NCBI GenBank assembly: GCA_013286835.1
Contig: JABDEZ010000022.1
Coordinates: 1 to 32,897, forward strand
Origin: Bacteroidota bacterium
GTDB taxonomy: Bacteria > Bacteroidota > Bacteroidia > Chitinophagales > Chitinophagaceae
DNA: 32,897 bases
Reading direction: 5' to 3'
The notes below the pieces were generated by a model that was given only the letters and a program-made list of their open reading frames with translations, was not told the origin of the DNA and made no database searches. The position numbers and the translations under genes are program-made. Below, piece after piece: positions 8,141 to 16,207 of the stretch (the first letter of the stretch is position 1; each line of letters opens with the position of its first letter).

Positions 8141-8218
8141 GGTTGTGAATTTTTTATCAGTTCAAAAAAATCTCACCACCATATGTTTTATATAGAATAT
8201 CAACCTAATGGCATCATA

Positions 8219-8238
8219 TTGTGTAAAATGTTACACAA
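8219..8238. promoter_or_regulatory. Perfect inverted repeat between divergent genes, operator-like
   Basis: TTGTGTAA (8219-8226) and TTACACAA (8231-8238) are perfect inverted arms around AATG. The site lies 79 nt upstream of the DUF6496-type ATG and about 34 nt before the YihY-type -7 box, a fitting place for a dimeric regulator controlling one or both genes. It is not followed by a T run, so a terminator is less likely. Confidence 0.45.
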
Positions 8239-8271
8239 CCTTCACAACAAAACCATTGTTTGTGCTACTTT

Positions 8272-8279
8272 TATTTTTG
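8272..8279 (+). promoter_or_regulatory. Probable promoter of the YihY-type gene, -7 box
   Basis: TATTTTTG matches TAnnTTTG. Transcription would start near 8284, about 47 nt before the ATG at 8332. Two copies of ATTGTGTGGC (8287-8296 and 8303-8312) follow in the predicted leader. Confidence 0.4.
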
Positions 8280-8331
8280 ATAAGCCATTGTGTGGCATTA
8301 ACATTGTGTGGCGGTAAGTATAACAGAAAAT

Positions 8332-9315
8332 ATGTTTAAGAAAGTAAAAGAATATTTTGAAATACTGAAGGATGCAGGCAGCGAGTTTAATGATGATAAC
8401 GGTACCAAACTGGCTGCATCACTATCGTACTTTACCATATTTGCTATAGGCCCCCTTTTGCTGGTAGTAATAACGGTGGCAGGTATCTTCTTTAAAAGGA
8501 CTGATATTACCGAACACATTTACGCGCAAATGAAAGGGCTGGTTGGGGCAGACGGCGCCACACAAATACTGAACCTGCTGGATAACGTGAACAAGCAGCC
8601 ACACAAAACTATATATGGCATAATAGGCGCCGTGATACTAGTGTTTAGTGCTACAGGGATCTTTGCCGAGATACAGGGATCTATAAATTATATCTGGTCG
8701 ATTAAAACGAAACCCAAACGCAGCTGGCTGAAGTATATTATGGACCGGTTGTTATCGTTTTCGCTGATAGTGGGTATTGGGTTTATGCTACTCATTACCC
8801 TTGTTATAAATACCCTAATGGACCTGCTTACAGACAGGCTGCAAAATTTCTTCGGCAGTACGAACATCCAACTTTTTCATGTATTAAACATTGCTTTTCT
8901 GTTTGTCGTCATTACGTTTATGTTTGCGGTCATCTACAAAGTATTGCCGGATGCAATTATACACTGGAAGGATGCACTTATAGGCGCAGCCTTCACAGGT
9001 GTGCTGTTCATAATAGGTAAGTTTGCCATTGGATACTACCTTGGCAGCAGTAACATGACGGCTACCTTTGGCACCGCAGCATCTATGATATTATTGTTGT
9101 CATGGGTGTATTACTCATCTATCATCCTATATTTTGGCGCAGAATTTACCAAAGTATATGCATTAAAATGCGGCCGGGGTATAGAAGCTTATGACACTGC
9201 GGTATTTATTGTAAAAAATGAAGCTAAGGAACTGCGGCAAAGAGTGATACAACCAGAAGCTGAAACAAATGAAGTGGCACCGATATTGAAGCACGAGGCA
9301 GCGGGGAAGGAATAG
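8332..9315 (+). CDS. YihY/BrkB-family inner-membrane protein
   Basis: YihY proteins (once misnamed ribonuclease BN) are polytopic inner-membrane proteins of uncertain function. The 327-residue protein shows the family pattern: an N-terminal GTKLAASLSYFTIFAIGPLL segment, then hydrophobic segments at about residues 40-55 and 95-115 and several more up to about 275, including IIGKFAIGYYLGSS and LLSWVYYSSIILYFGAEFTKVYA, and a polar cytoplasmic-type tail. ATG at 8332 is preferred; a GTG at 8308 would add eight residues (VAVSITEN). A terminator follows directly, so the gene is probably monocistronic. Confidence 0.9.
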   Translation: MFKKVKEYFEILKDAGSEFNDDNGTKLAASLSYFTIFAIGPLLLVVITVAGIFFKRTDITEHIYAQMKGLVGADGATQILNLLDNVNKQPHKTIYGIIGAVILVFSATGIFAEIQGSINYIWSIKTKPKRSWLKYIMDRLLSFSLIVGIGFMLLITLVINTLMDLLTDRLQNFFGSTNIQLFHVLNIAFLFVVITFMFAVIYKVLPDAIIHWKDALIGAAFTGVLFIIGKFAIGYYLGSSNMTATFGTAASMILLLSWVYYSSIILYFGAEFTKVYALKCGRGIEAYDTAVFIVKNEAKELRQRVIQPEAETNEVAPILKHEAAGKE

Positions 9316-9338
9316 CTTTTTAGAAGAAGATCAAAAAA

Positions 9339-9378
9339 TAAGGGCTGATATCTTGCACAAGCAAGGTATCAGCCCTTA
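9339..9378. terminator. Strong bidirectional terminator between the YihY-type gene and tsf
   Basis: An 18-bp stem (9339-9356 with 9361-9378, arms containing AAGGGCTGATA / TATCAGCCCTT) has one wobble pair and an ACAA loop. It lies between convergent genes, 20 nt after tsf and 24 nt after the YihY-type gene, and is flanked by A/T-rich sequence. Confidence 0.85.
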
Positions 9379-9397
9379 AAGTTTAACCTAAATATTA

Positions 9398-10237
9398 TTA
9401 ACCTACAGCTATACGGCTGAAGCTAGTAACGGTAAGGCCTTTATCTACAGACGTAAGGTACTCAGCTACAGTTTTGCCATTGTCTTTTACAAAAGCCTGT
9501 GCAAGCAAGGTGTTGTCTTTAAAGAACTTGTTCAGTTTACCAACAGCTATTTTATCAGCCATTTCAGCAGTTTTGCCTTCAGCCATAACCTGTTCTACAG
9601 CAATTGCTTTTTCGCGAGCAAGCATTTCTGGAGATATACTATCTGCATCAACAGCCAATGGATTCATTGCTGCTATCTGCATAGCCACATCTTTACCAGC
9701 AGCTATGATAGCTTCTGTAGCGTGGTGATTAAGCGCAACAAGAACACCAATGCGGTAACCTGCGTGTATATAAGGAACTACTGCGGGTGCAGAGATCTGC
9801 TCATAACGGATGATGTCTATTTTTTCGCCGATACGTGCAACCTGTTCCATCAGTTTTTCGCCAACTGTAGCACCGTGCATAGCAGCTGCTTTCAGTTCTT
9901 CTACGTTTGCAGCTTTAGTAGCCAGCGCGATGTCAGCTATTTCGTTAGCAAAGGTTATGAAATCCTGGTTTTTAGAAACGAAGTCAGTTTCAGCGCTGAG
10001 GTTAACGATGATACCATAAGTATTATCGGCAGAAGCTTTTGCTACTGCAACGCCTTCTTTCGCATCACGATCGCTGCGGTTAGCTGCTACTTTCTGTCCT
10101 TTTTTGCGGAGGTAGTCGATAGCACCTTCAAAGTCGCCTTCGCTTTCTGTAAGGGCTTTGCGGCAATCCATCATACCGGCGCCTGTCTGCTGGCGCAGTT
10201 TGTTCACATCTGCTGCTGATATAGTTACACTACTCAT
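9398..10237 (-). CDS. tsf: Translation elongation factor Ts
   Basis: EF-Ts is the guanine nucleotide exchange factor that recycles EF-Tu from GDP to GTP in the cytoplasm. The 279-residue length is normal. The N-terminal domain reads VNKLRQQTGAGMMDCRKAL, followed by GAIDYLRKKGQKVAANRSDR and the core segment NLSAETDFVSKNQDF, all typical of the family. It is the last gene of the rplM-rpsI-rpsB-tsf operon and is followed by a strong terminator. The gap to rpsB is 115 nt and holds a terminator-like hairpin, so tsf may be expressed at a lower level than rpsB or from its own promoter. Confidence 0.98.
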   Translation of the reverse strand: MSSVTISAADVNKLRQQTGAGMMDCRKALTESEGDFEGAIDYLRKKGQKVAANRSDRDAKEGVAVAKASADNTYGIIVNLSAETDFVSKNQDFITFANEIADIALATKAANVEELKAAAMHGATVGEKLMEQVARIGEKIDIIRYEQISAPAVVPYIHAGYRIGVLVALNHHATEAIIAAGKDVAMQIAAMNPLAVDADSISPEMLAREKAIAVEQVMAEGKTAEMADKIAVGKLNKFFKDNTLLAQAFVKDNGKTVAEYLTSVDKGLTVTSFSRIAVG

Positions 10238-10297
10238 TATTACCTAATTTTTATTATTAAAGTTTCAAATTCAGGGTGCAAAATTCGTTAATTATTA

Positions 10298-10323
10298 TTA
10301 AAGCCCCAAATAAGGGGCTTTAA
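10298..10323 (-). terminator. Terminator-like hairpin between rpsB and tsf
   Basis: A perfect 10-bp stem TTAAAGCCCC (10298-10307) / GGGGCTTTAA (10314-10323) has a 6-nt loop. It starts 30 nt after the rpsB stop, in transcription order, and is followed on the minus strand by TAATAATTAA. It may be an attenuator or an mRNA-stability element that lets only part of transcription pass into tsf. Confidence 0.6.
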
Positions 10324-10352
10324 AGTAATATTAAAATTTACATTAGTTGGGA

Positions 10353-11402
10353 TTAACGCTTTACGGGAGCGCCGCCACCTGGACGAGTACCGCCGCCGCC
10401 TGGGCCACGACTGCCACCACCCGGACCACGGCTACCGCCGCCTGGGCCACGGCTACCTGCACCCGGACCACCACGACCCGGACCACCTGGAGCGCGACCG
10501 GCACCGCCTGGGCCACCCGGACCACGGCCACCACCTGCACCACCACGGCCTGCGCCTGGAGCACCACCTGCATTAGCACCTGCGCCACGGCCTGCACCGC
10601 GACGACCACGGCCGCCTTTATCATCGTCTTCAGTTATTTCCAATCCGCGATTGCGGCCTTCATAACCTTCGTCGTTAGCAGAGTTATCTTCTTCGTTTTC
10701 TTTGTTCTGAGCACGTTCCTGCAGACCTTCCAGTATTGCTGCTGTAAGGTAGTTGGTGATGATAGCTATAGATTTTGTAGCGTCATCATTTGCAGGGATA
10801 GCAAAGTCAACCTTAGTAGGATCGCTATTGGTATCGACCATAGCGAAAGTAGTGATACCGAGGCGTTTTGCTTCAGCAAGAGCAATATGCTCGTGGCTGA
10901 TGTCCACCATAAACAGCGCCGCTGGAGTGCGACCCATCTGGCTGATACCGCCCAATACTTTTTCCATTTTTTCTTTGCTGCGGGTAAGGGTCAGGCGTTC
11001 TTTCTTAGTAACGCTGTCCATTGTACCATCCTGCAACATTTTTTCGATGCTCAACATTTTCTTTACACTCTTGCGAATGGTTTGGAAGTTGGTAAGCATA
11101 CCACCCAACCAACGTTCTGTAACATAAGGCATGTTCATTTTCTGAGATGCTTCTGCAACGATTTCTTTGGCTTGTTTTTTAGTGGCAACGAACATGATCT
11201 TTTTACCGCTCTTAGCAATAGACTTAAGTGCAGCTGCAGCTTCGTCGAGGCCTTCGATGGTTTTGTTCAGATCTATTATATGTATACCGTTCTTTTCAGC
11301 AAAGATGTACGGCAACATTTTAGGGTTCCATTTTTTCTTAAGGTGCCCAAAATGCACACCAGCTTCCAAAAGCTGCTGGTGTAAAGTTTTATTATCTTCC
11401 AT
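10353..11402 (-). CDS. rpsB: 30S ribosomal protein S2 with a Gly/Arg/Pro-rich C-terminal extension
   Basis: S2 binds the 30S subunit near the head-body junction and is needed with S1 for mRNA binding. Residues 1-230 are a complete S2 (LLEAGVHFGHLKKKWNPKM, ATKKQAKEIV, VTERWLGGMLTNFQTIRKS, NSDPTKVDFAIPANDDA). Beyond the core come an acidic linker (about 234-261, KENEEDN...EITEDDD) and an 88-residue tail (262-349) of almost only Gly, Arg, Pro, Ala and Ser, including three SRGPGGG-like units at about 317-337, ending PVKR. Typical S2 is 230-290 residues. The tail frame is consistent to a normal stop. The tail resembles RGG-type RNA-binding regions; its role is unknown. Confidence 0.97.
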   Translation of the reverse strand: MEDNKTLHQQLLEAGVHFGHLKKKWNPKMLPYIFAEKNGIHIIDLNKTIEGLDEAAAALKSIAKSGKKIMFVATKKQAKEIVAEASQKMNMPYVTERWLGGMLTNFQTIRKSVKKMLSIEKMLQDGTMDSVTKKERLTLTRSKEKMEKVLGGISQMGRTPAALFMVDISHEHIALAEAKRLGITTFAMVDTNSDPTKVDFAIPANDDATKSIAIITNYLTAAILEGLQERAQNKENEEDNSANDEGYEGRNRGLEITEDDDKGGRGRRGAGRGAGANAGGAPGAGRGGAGGGRGPGGPGGAGRAPGGPGRGGPGAGSRGPGGGSRGPGGGSRGPGGGGTRPGGGAPVKR

Positions 11403-11450
11403 TTGAATGTTTTCTTGTTGGTTAAAAAATAAAAGGATACAACAGCGCCA

Positions 11451-11843
11451 TTAACGTTTAGAGAACTGGAAGCTACGACGTGCTTTGGCTTTACCAAATT
11501 TCTTACGCTCAACCATACGGCTGTCTCTCGTCATCAGGCCTTCTTTCTTCAGTGCCGGGCGATATTCTTCATTTACCTGGCAAAGTGCGCGGGCGATAGC
11601 CATTTTAATAGCTTCAGCCTGGCCTTTAGGGCCACCGCCTTTTACGTTTACCACAACATCAAAACTTGTTGCTGCGCCCTCTATGGTTTTCATAGGAAGC
11701 TCAACCTGGTTTTGCAGGTACATTATGGTAAAGTAATTTTTGTAATCCTTTTCATTAACCGTGATAATCCCTGTGCCCTTGCTTAGGTATACGCGCGCTA
11801 CGGCTTCTTTACGGCGACCTACGGCATTTTTCTGTTTTTCCAT
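11451..11843 (-). CDS. rpsI: 30S ribosomal protein S9
   Basis: S9 sits in the 30S head, and its C-terminal tail reaches the P-site tRNA. The 130-residue protein has the family start NAVGRRKEAVARVYL, the central GGGPKGQAEAIKMAIARAL and the end DSRMVERKKFGKAKARRSFQFSKR (given here in part), with the conserved terminal SKR. It is 52 nt downstream of rplM and 48 nt upstream of rpsB in the usual order. Confidence 0.98.
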   Translation of the reverse strand: MEKQKNAVGRRKEAVARVYLSKGTGIITVNEKDYKNYFTIMYLQNQVELPMKTIEGAATSFDVVVNVKGGGPKGQAEAIKMAIARALCQVNEEYRPALKKEGLMTRDSRMVERKKFGKAKARRSFQFSKR

Positions 11844-11870
11844 TTAATAATGGTATTGCTTTTTTTATTG

Positions 11871-11899
11871 TTAACCCCGAACGCCGGGGCGGGGGTTAA
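11871..11899 (-). other. Intercistronic hairpin overlapping the rplM stop codon
   Basis: TTAACCCC (11871-11878) pairs with GGGGTTAA (11892-11899), with a GC-rich 13-nt loop. The rplM stop (11898-11896) is within the stem. On the minus strand it is followed by A-rich, not T-rich, sequence, so it is not a classical terminator. It may protect the 3' end of rplM mRNA or link translation of the two genes. Confidence 0.5.
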
Positions 11900-12339
11900 A
11901 ATTTCATTTCTGTTGGCTGCTGTGCTTTGTGCGGATGTTCTGCACCTTCGTACACAAACAATTTTTTGTACATAGCACGACCGAGGCGGTTTTTAGGAAG
12001 CATACCTTTTACGGCACGTTCTATCAAAACGTTAGGACGACGCTGGATAAGTTCTTTTGCCATTTCTACCTTCTGGCCACCAGGGTAACCAGTGTAGTGC
12101 ATGTAACCCTTATCATCCATTTTGTTGCCGGTAAGCACCACTTTGTTTGAGTTGATAACGATAACGTAATCGCCACAGTCGAAGTGAGGGGTAAAGTAAA
12201 CCTTGTTCTTACCGCGCAGTGTAGCCGCGATCTTAGAACTCATACGGCCAAGGGTAAGGTTGGTAGCATCCACTATGAACCATTGGCGCTGTACGATCTT
12301 TTCGTTAGCTGATTGTGTTTTAAAACTGAGATGTCTCAT
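11896..12339 (-). CDS. rplM: 50S ribosomal protein L13
   Basis: L13 is an early-assembly 50S protein. The 147-residue protein has the typical RQWFIVDATNLTLGRMSSKI start, GKNKVYFTPHFDCGDYVIVI, the AVKGMLPKNRLGRAM motif and KLFVYEGAEHPHKAQQP end. It is the first gene of the operon rplM-rpsI-rpsB-tsf. A good Bacteroidota promoter lies about 85 nt upstream of its ATG. Confidence 0.98.
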   Translation of the reverse strand: MRHLSFKTQSANEKIVQRQWFIVDATNLTLGRMSSKIAATLRGKNKVYFTPHFDCGDYVIVINSNKVVLTGNKMDDKGYMHYTGYPGGQKVEMAKELIQRRPNVLIERAVKGMLPKNRLGRAMYKKLFVYEGAEHPHKAQQPTEMKF

Positions 12340-12424
12340 TTTACTATTTAAATATTTGCTCTGATGTGTTTACCTGGCCATGAAGCCAAATGGCAACACA
12401 TACAAGTATTAAAAAATTGGATGG

Positions 12425-12456
12425 CAAAGGTAAAAGTACCCATCATAACCACCAAA
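12425..12456 (-). promoter_or_regulatory. Promoter of the rplM-rpsI-rpsB-tsf operon
   Basis: On the minus strand TTTG (12456-12453) is followed after 20 nt by TACCTTTG (12432-12425), matching the Bacteroidota TTTG...TAnnTTTG promoter at usual spacing. The start would lie near 12420, leaving a leader of about 80 nt, long enough for ribosomal-protein feedback control. Confidence 0.65.
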
Positions 12457-12633
12457 TAATTTATGATGTTTTTTTAGCGCTTCTCTATAACTGATTGATT
12501 ATCAATACTTTTTTGGTAAAAATATTTTAAATCAGGCGTGCAATTCATTTATAAACCTGCTCCAGGGGACTTAACCCATTAAAACTCAAAAGGATATTGG
12601 TTTTTTACTACCCCAAATGGGGGCACGGTTTTT

Positions 12634-12663
12634 TTAACATTTTTGTTAACGCATTTTAACAAA
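12634..12663. promoter_or_regulatory. Overlapping inverted repeats of TTAAC half-sites
   Basis: TTAACA-TTTT-TGTTAA (12634-12649) overlaps TTTGTTAA (12642-12649) / TTAACAAA (12656-12663), so three half-sites share one middle arm. The arrangement suits a regulator able to choose between two overlapping dimer sites. It could also be chance in AT-rich DNA. Confidence 0.35.
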
Positions 12664-12853
12664 TTAAATTCTAAAAATTAAAACGTATATTTAACATATG
12701 CGTAGTTAGTTGATTTCTATTATACTATACTGATTGCAAATACAATCTATTACCTAATTGTTAAATGATTTTTACTGCTAACCTCAAAATACACAACTCT
12801 TAAAATTAATTTACTATGGAAAAATAACCCCTAAAATGACCAAAATGTGGAAA

Positions 12854-12869
12854 ATGCAATCGATTGCAT
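12854..12869. promoter_or_regulatory. Perfect 16-bp palindrome, LacI-type operator candidate, 35 nt before susC
   Basis: ATGCAATCGATTGCAT is a perfect palindrome with a central CG, the form typical of LacI/GalR-family operators. Its position just before the susC start fits a repressor site blocking transcription of the susCD operon in the absence of substrate. No LacI-type gene is in the window, so the regulator would be elsewhere. Confidence 0.55.
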
Positions 12870-12903
12870 GAGCTTAAACCATTTACTAACTAAAGCAAAC
12901 AAC

Positions 12904-15900
12904 ATGAAAAGAATCTTATTTATCTTTTTATTCTTCATAGCCCATGCGGCTGTGGCGCAAAGCACCCATACGGTAACCGGAAAAGTACTGGATGAAAATG
13001 GCCTGGGATTTCCAGGTGCGGGTATTAGCGTAAAAGGCACACCCGTAGGTACCGTGACAGACATCAATGGTAACTTTACGCTTAATGTACCCGATAACAG
13101 CGGTAACATACTTGTATTGCAGGGGGTAGGATATGTGACGCAGGAGGTAAACGCATCGGCAGGTGCAATACTGGTACACATGACATCTTCCAGCCGGGAA
13201 CTGCAAGGAGCTGTGGTTACCGCGCTTGCTATAAAAAGGGAAAAACGCGAATTGGGATACGCCACGACAACCCTCAGCAATAAAGATATAACTGTAGCCA
13301 ACAACGTGAGTGCATTATCATCGCTTGAAGGTAAGGTAGCTGGTGCAAACGTAACCAGCAGCACAGGTGGACCCGGTGGCTCGGTAAGCGTGGTATTGCG
13401 TGGTAATAAATCAATATCCGGTAGCAACCAGGCAATAATTGTTGTAGATGGGGTTATCATCAACAATTACGACCGTACACTGAATGTACTTGGTACTAAC
13501 CATAATGGTATAAGCAATAGCTTTAGCAACCTAACGCAGGTAGATTTTGGGAACAGTGGTAATGACGTAAACCCAGAAGATATAGAATCGATGAGTGTGC
13601 TTGATGGCCCGGCGGCGGCGGCACTGTATGGATCTATAGCTGCCAATGGCGCCATAATAATTACCACTAAAAGAGGCGGCACTCCACAGAGCAACAACCC
13701 AGGCGGTAAAAACAAATTGCGGGTAACTGTAAAAAGTACGTTCAGTGAAAGCGATGTACTGAAATTCCCTGCATTCCAAAACCAGTTTGGTCAGGGCGGC
13801 GCCTATGGGCAGGGCGATTTTCCTTACAATCCTAATGACAATTTTAGCTGGGGCCTGCCATATGACGGCCAGCTAAGACCGTGGGGACAGATCATAAACG
13901 GCCAGCAGGAAGTAAAACCATACTCAGCACAGCCCAACAATGTAAAAGACTTCTATAATCATGGCAAAACAGGAAACAACTATGTATCTATAAGCGGCGG
14001 AAATGATACCACTAATTATTTTCTCTCTATAAATGCACTCAATAATACGGGCGTCACACCCGGTACCTTTTATAATAAGTATAGTGTACGCTTTAATGCA
14101 AATACGCAACTTTCACACACCATATACTCCAGTGTAAGTTTTAACTACATCAACGCCTATTCAGAGGCAGAGGCTCAGGGGCAAGGGGCAGGGGCTCCAC
14201 TCATCAACCTGTACCAGCAGCCAAGAGATATGCCCATACAAGAATTTAGTAACAGCAACAACCCATTTGTAGCCTATGGTACAGTAGATGCCAACGGAGT
14301 GGCACGTTATGGGTACTATGGTGCATTTGCCAACAATCCATACTTCCTGGTAAACAACTATAACAATTACGATAAGCTGGATAGGATAATAGGTGGTATA
14401 ACGCTAGGCATAAAGCCCCTTAATACCAACCTGAACATTTATGATCGTGTAGGTGTAGATGTTGCCGCAGACAGAAGCAGTTATGAAGGTCCGTCTTACA
14501 ATTACGCGGCTTACAACAATAATGTCTATTCTTATTTATACAATCAGTTTCCTCATCAGTCGCCAGGCTATTTTTTACAGAACAACTTGAACGAACTGCA
14601 ATTAAACAATGATGTGATAATAGATTACACCAAGCAGCTATCTGATAAAATAGGGATAGAAGCAATGGGAGGTAACAATATAAGATTTCAACAAACCTCA
14701 GCTATCGTCTCAGACCTCGACCCATCGACCAATGGACTGGTAATACCCGGCTTTTACAATTTCACAAATGCACAAGGACCGTTGCAGGTGGAAAACGTGA
14801 TCACACAAAGAAGAATAGTGGGCCTTTATGGTGACTTTAAAATAAATTATGACAGGAAATTATTCCTGGAGCTCACCTCCCGGAATGACTGGACATCTAC
14901 ACTGATAACCGGCAATAACTCTTACTTCTATCCGAGTATTGGTGCATCGTGGGTATTTACAGAAGGCTGGAACAGTGGCCTCACCAGGAATGTACTCACA
15001 TTTGGAAAGCTACGTGCCAGCTATGCATCAGTGGGTAATGATGCTGCTCCATATGCCAACAACCCGGCAGCATATTCAAGAACAACAGTCTCCAGTGCAT
15101 TCGGCGGGGTCATATTCCCATTCAACGGGCAGCCCGGCTACCAGATCGGTAATACCCTTGGCGATCCTAACCTGCAACCAGAACGTACCAATGATTATGA
15201 AGTAGGTACAGATCTTAGTTTTTTTAAAGACCGTATTTCCTTAAGCTTCACTTACTACAATACGCTCACTTCAAACCTGATTACAGCAATACCTGTAGCC
15301 CCATCAACGGGTTACTTGTTCCAGACAGTGAACCTGGGCAGTGTGTCTAACAAAGGTGAAGAATTAACAATGCGGGTGACCCCCATCTCAACCAAATCTG
15401 GTTTCAGGTGGGACTTGTTCGGGACCTTGACACATAATGTAAATGATGTAGTAAGTCTTGCCAACGGGCTATCTCAGATCACAGTGGGCGGCTTTAATGG
15501 AATGGCCATAGTGGCGCAAGTAGGTAAACCATATGGTTCTTTCTACGCTACAGACCTGCTGCGTAATTCAAAGGGAGAGGTAGTTGTAGATCCTGGTACC
15601 GGGCTTCCACAGATAAGTCCAAGTGCGGTATATGAAGGCTCTTACCAACCAAAGTACATAGCATCATGGGGAACCGACCTTAGTTATAAAGGTTTTTCAC
15701 TCCATGCATTGTTCACAACAAAACAAGGCGGTGTTTACTTTAGCGAAACAAAGAGCATATTGGATTTTGTAGGTAATTCAGAAGTTACCACATACAATAA
15801 CAGGAACCCGTACGTATTCCCGAACTCGGTTATCCAAACTGGCCCAAATACATATGCAGCCAACACAACCAAGTTCCTGCCATACACTTACTATACATCG

Positions 15901-16188
15901 GTTGAGCCTTTTGCCTCGGGTCAGTTCCTGGTAAACGCTACCTATGTAAAGCTGCAGGAAGCTGCCATATACTATACACTGCCTACTAAGCTAATGGATA
16001 AGACCACCTTCAGTTCTGTACAAGTAGGTGTATTTGGCACCAACCTGTTTATATGGACACCCAAGAGTAATAAATACGATGACCCTGAAGAAAATTCAGG
16101 TGGTGGGGTTACCAACGAGCAAAACTTCAACTTCCTGGCACGTCCCTCTATGCGTAGTTATGGGGTAAGTTTAAAAGTAACATTATAA
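12904..16188 (+). CDS. SusC/RagA-family TonB-dependent outer-membrane transporter
   Basis: SusC proteins form the outer-membrane barrel that imports glycans or peptides bound by the SusD lid, driven by TonB. The ATG at 12904 gives a signal peptide MKRILFIFLFFIAHAAVAQ; upstream in-frame starts would hide it. Residues about 22-105 are the carboxypeptidase-D-like N-terminal domain (HTVTGKVLDENGLGFPGAGI), then a plug domain (about 120-260) with GATVT-like GAVVTALAIKREKRELGYA, VRG-like VVLRGNKSISGSNQAIIVVD and DGPAAAALYGSIAANGAI. The rest is a beta-barrel ending SLKVTL. Length 1094 is within the family. The substrate cannot be told from sequence. The susD partner starts 19 nt downstream. Confidence 0.96.
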   Translation: MKRILFIFLFFIAHAAVAQSTHTVTGKVLDENGLGFPGAGISVKGTPVGTVTDINGNFTLNVPDNSGNILVLQGVGYVTQEVNASAGAILVHMTSSSRELQGAVVTALAIKREKRELGYATTTLSNKDITVANNVSALSSLEGKVAGANVTSSTGGPGGSVSVVLRGNKSISGSNQAIIVVDGVIINNYDRTLNVLGTNHNGISNSFSNLTQVDFGNSGNDVNPEDIESMSVLDGPAAAALYGSIAANGAIIITTKRGGTPQSNNPGGKNKLRVTVKSTFSESDVLKFPAFQNQFGQGGAYGQGDFPYNPNDNFSWGLPYDGQLRPWGQIINGQQEVKPYSAQPNNVKDFYNHGKTGNNYVSISGGNDTTNYFLSINALNNTGVTPGTFYNKYSVRFNANTQLSHTIYSSVSFNYINAYSEAEAQGQGAGAPLINLYQQPRDMPIQEFSNSNNPFVAYGTVDANGVARYGYYGAFANNPYFLVNNYNNYDKLDRIIGGITLGIKPLNTNLNIYDRVGVDVAADRSSYEGPSYNYAAYNNNVYSYLYNQFPHQSPGYFLQNNLNELQLNNDVIIDYTKQLSDKIGIEAMGGNNIRFQQTSAIVSDLDPSTNGLVIPGFYNFTNAQGPLQVENVITQRRIVGLYGDFKINYDRKLFLELTSRNDWTSTLITGNNSYFYPSIGASWVFTEGWNSGLTRNVLTFGKLRASYASVGNDAAPYANNPAAYSRTTVSSAFGGVIFPFNGQPGYQIGNTLGDPNLQPERTNDYEVGTDLSFFKDRISLSFTYYNTLTSNLITAIPVAPSTGYLFQTVNLGSVSNKGEELTMRVTPISTKSGFRWDLFGTLTHNVNDVVSLANGLSQITVGGFNGMAIVAQVGKPYGSFYATDLLRNSKGEVVVDPGTGLPQISPSAVYEGSYQPKYIASWGTDLSYKGFSLHALFTTKQGGVYFSETKSILDFVGNSEVTTYNNRNPYVFPNSVIQTGPNTYAANTTKFLPYTYYTSVEPFASGQFLVNATYVKLQEAAIYYTLPTKLMDKTTFSSVQVGVFGTNLFIWTPKSNKYDDPEENSGGGVTNEQNFNFLARPSMRSYGVSLKVTL

Positions 16189-16207
16189 ACTTTTTAAAAG
16201 ATCCGTT

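Larger units (their letters stand above)
12457..12903. other. Regulatory gap between the ribosomal operon and susC
   Basis: About 450 nt, AT-rich, with no gene. It contains clustered TTAAC/GTTAA half-sites at 12634-12663 and a perfect 16-bp palindrome at 12854-12869. I find no exact TAnnTTTG box for susC; the closest is CATTTTTG at 12638-12645. The in-frame start at 12847 is not used, in my reading, because the signal peptide begins at 12904. Confidence 0.5.

Noticed and set aside
8287-8312. Direct repeat ATTGTGTGGC x2 in the YihY-type leader
   Set aside because: Only two short copies; noted under the promoter but too little for its own feature.
10347-11384. Long plus-strand frame of 345 residues rich in Thr, Ala and Trp
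   Set aside because: It is the antisense of rpsB; the Thr/Ala repeats arise from the GC-rich Gly/Arg codons of the S2 tail.
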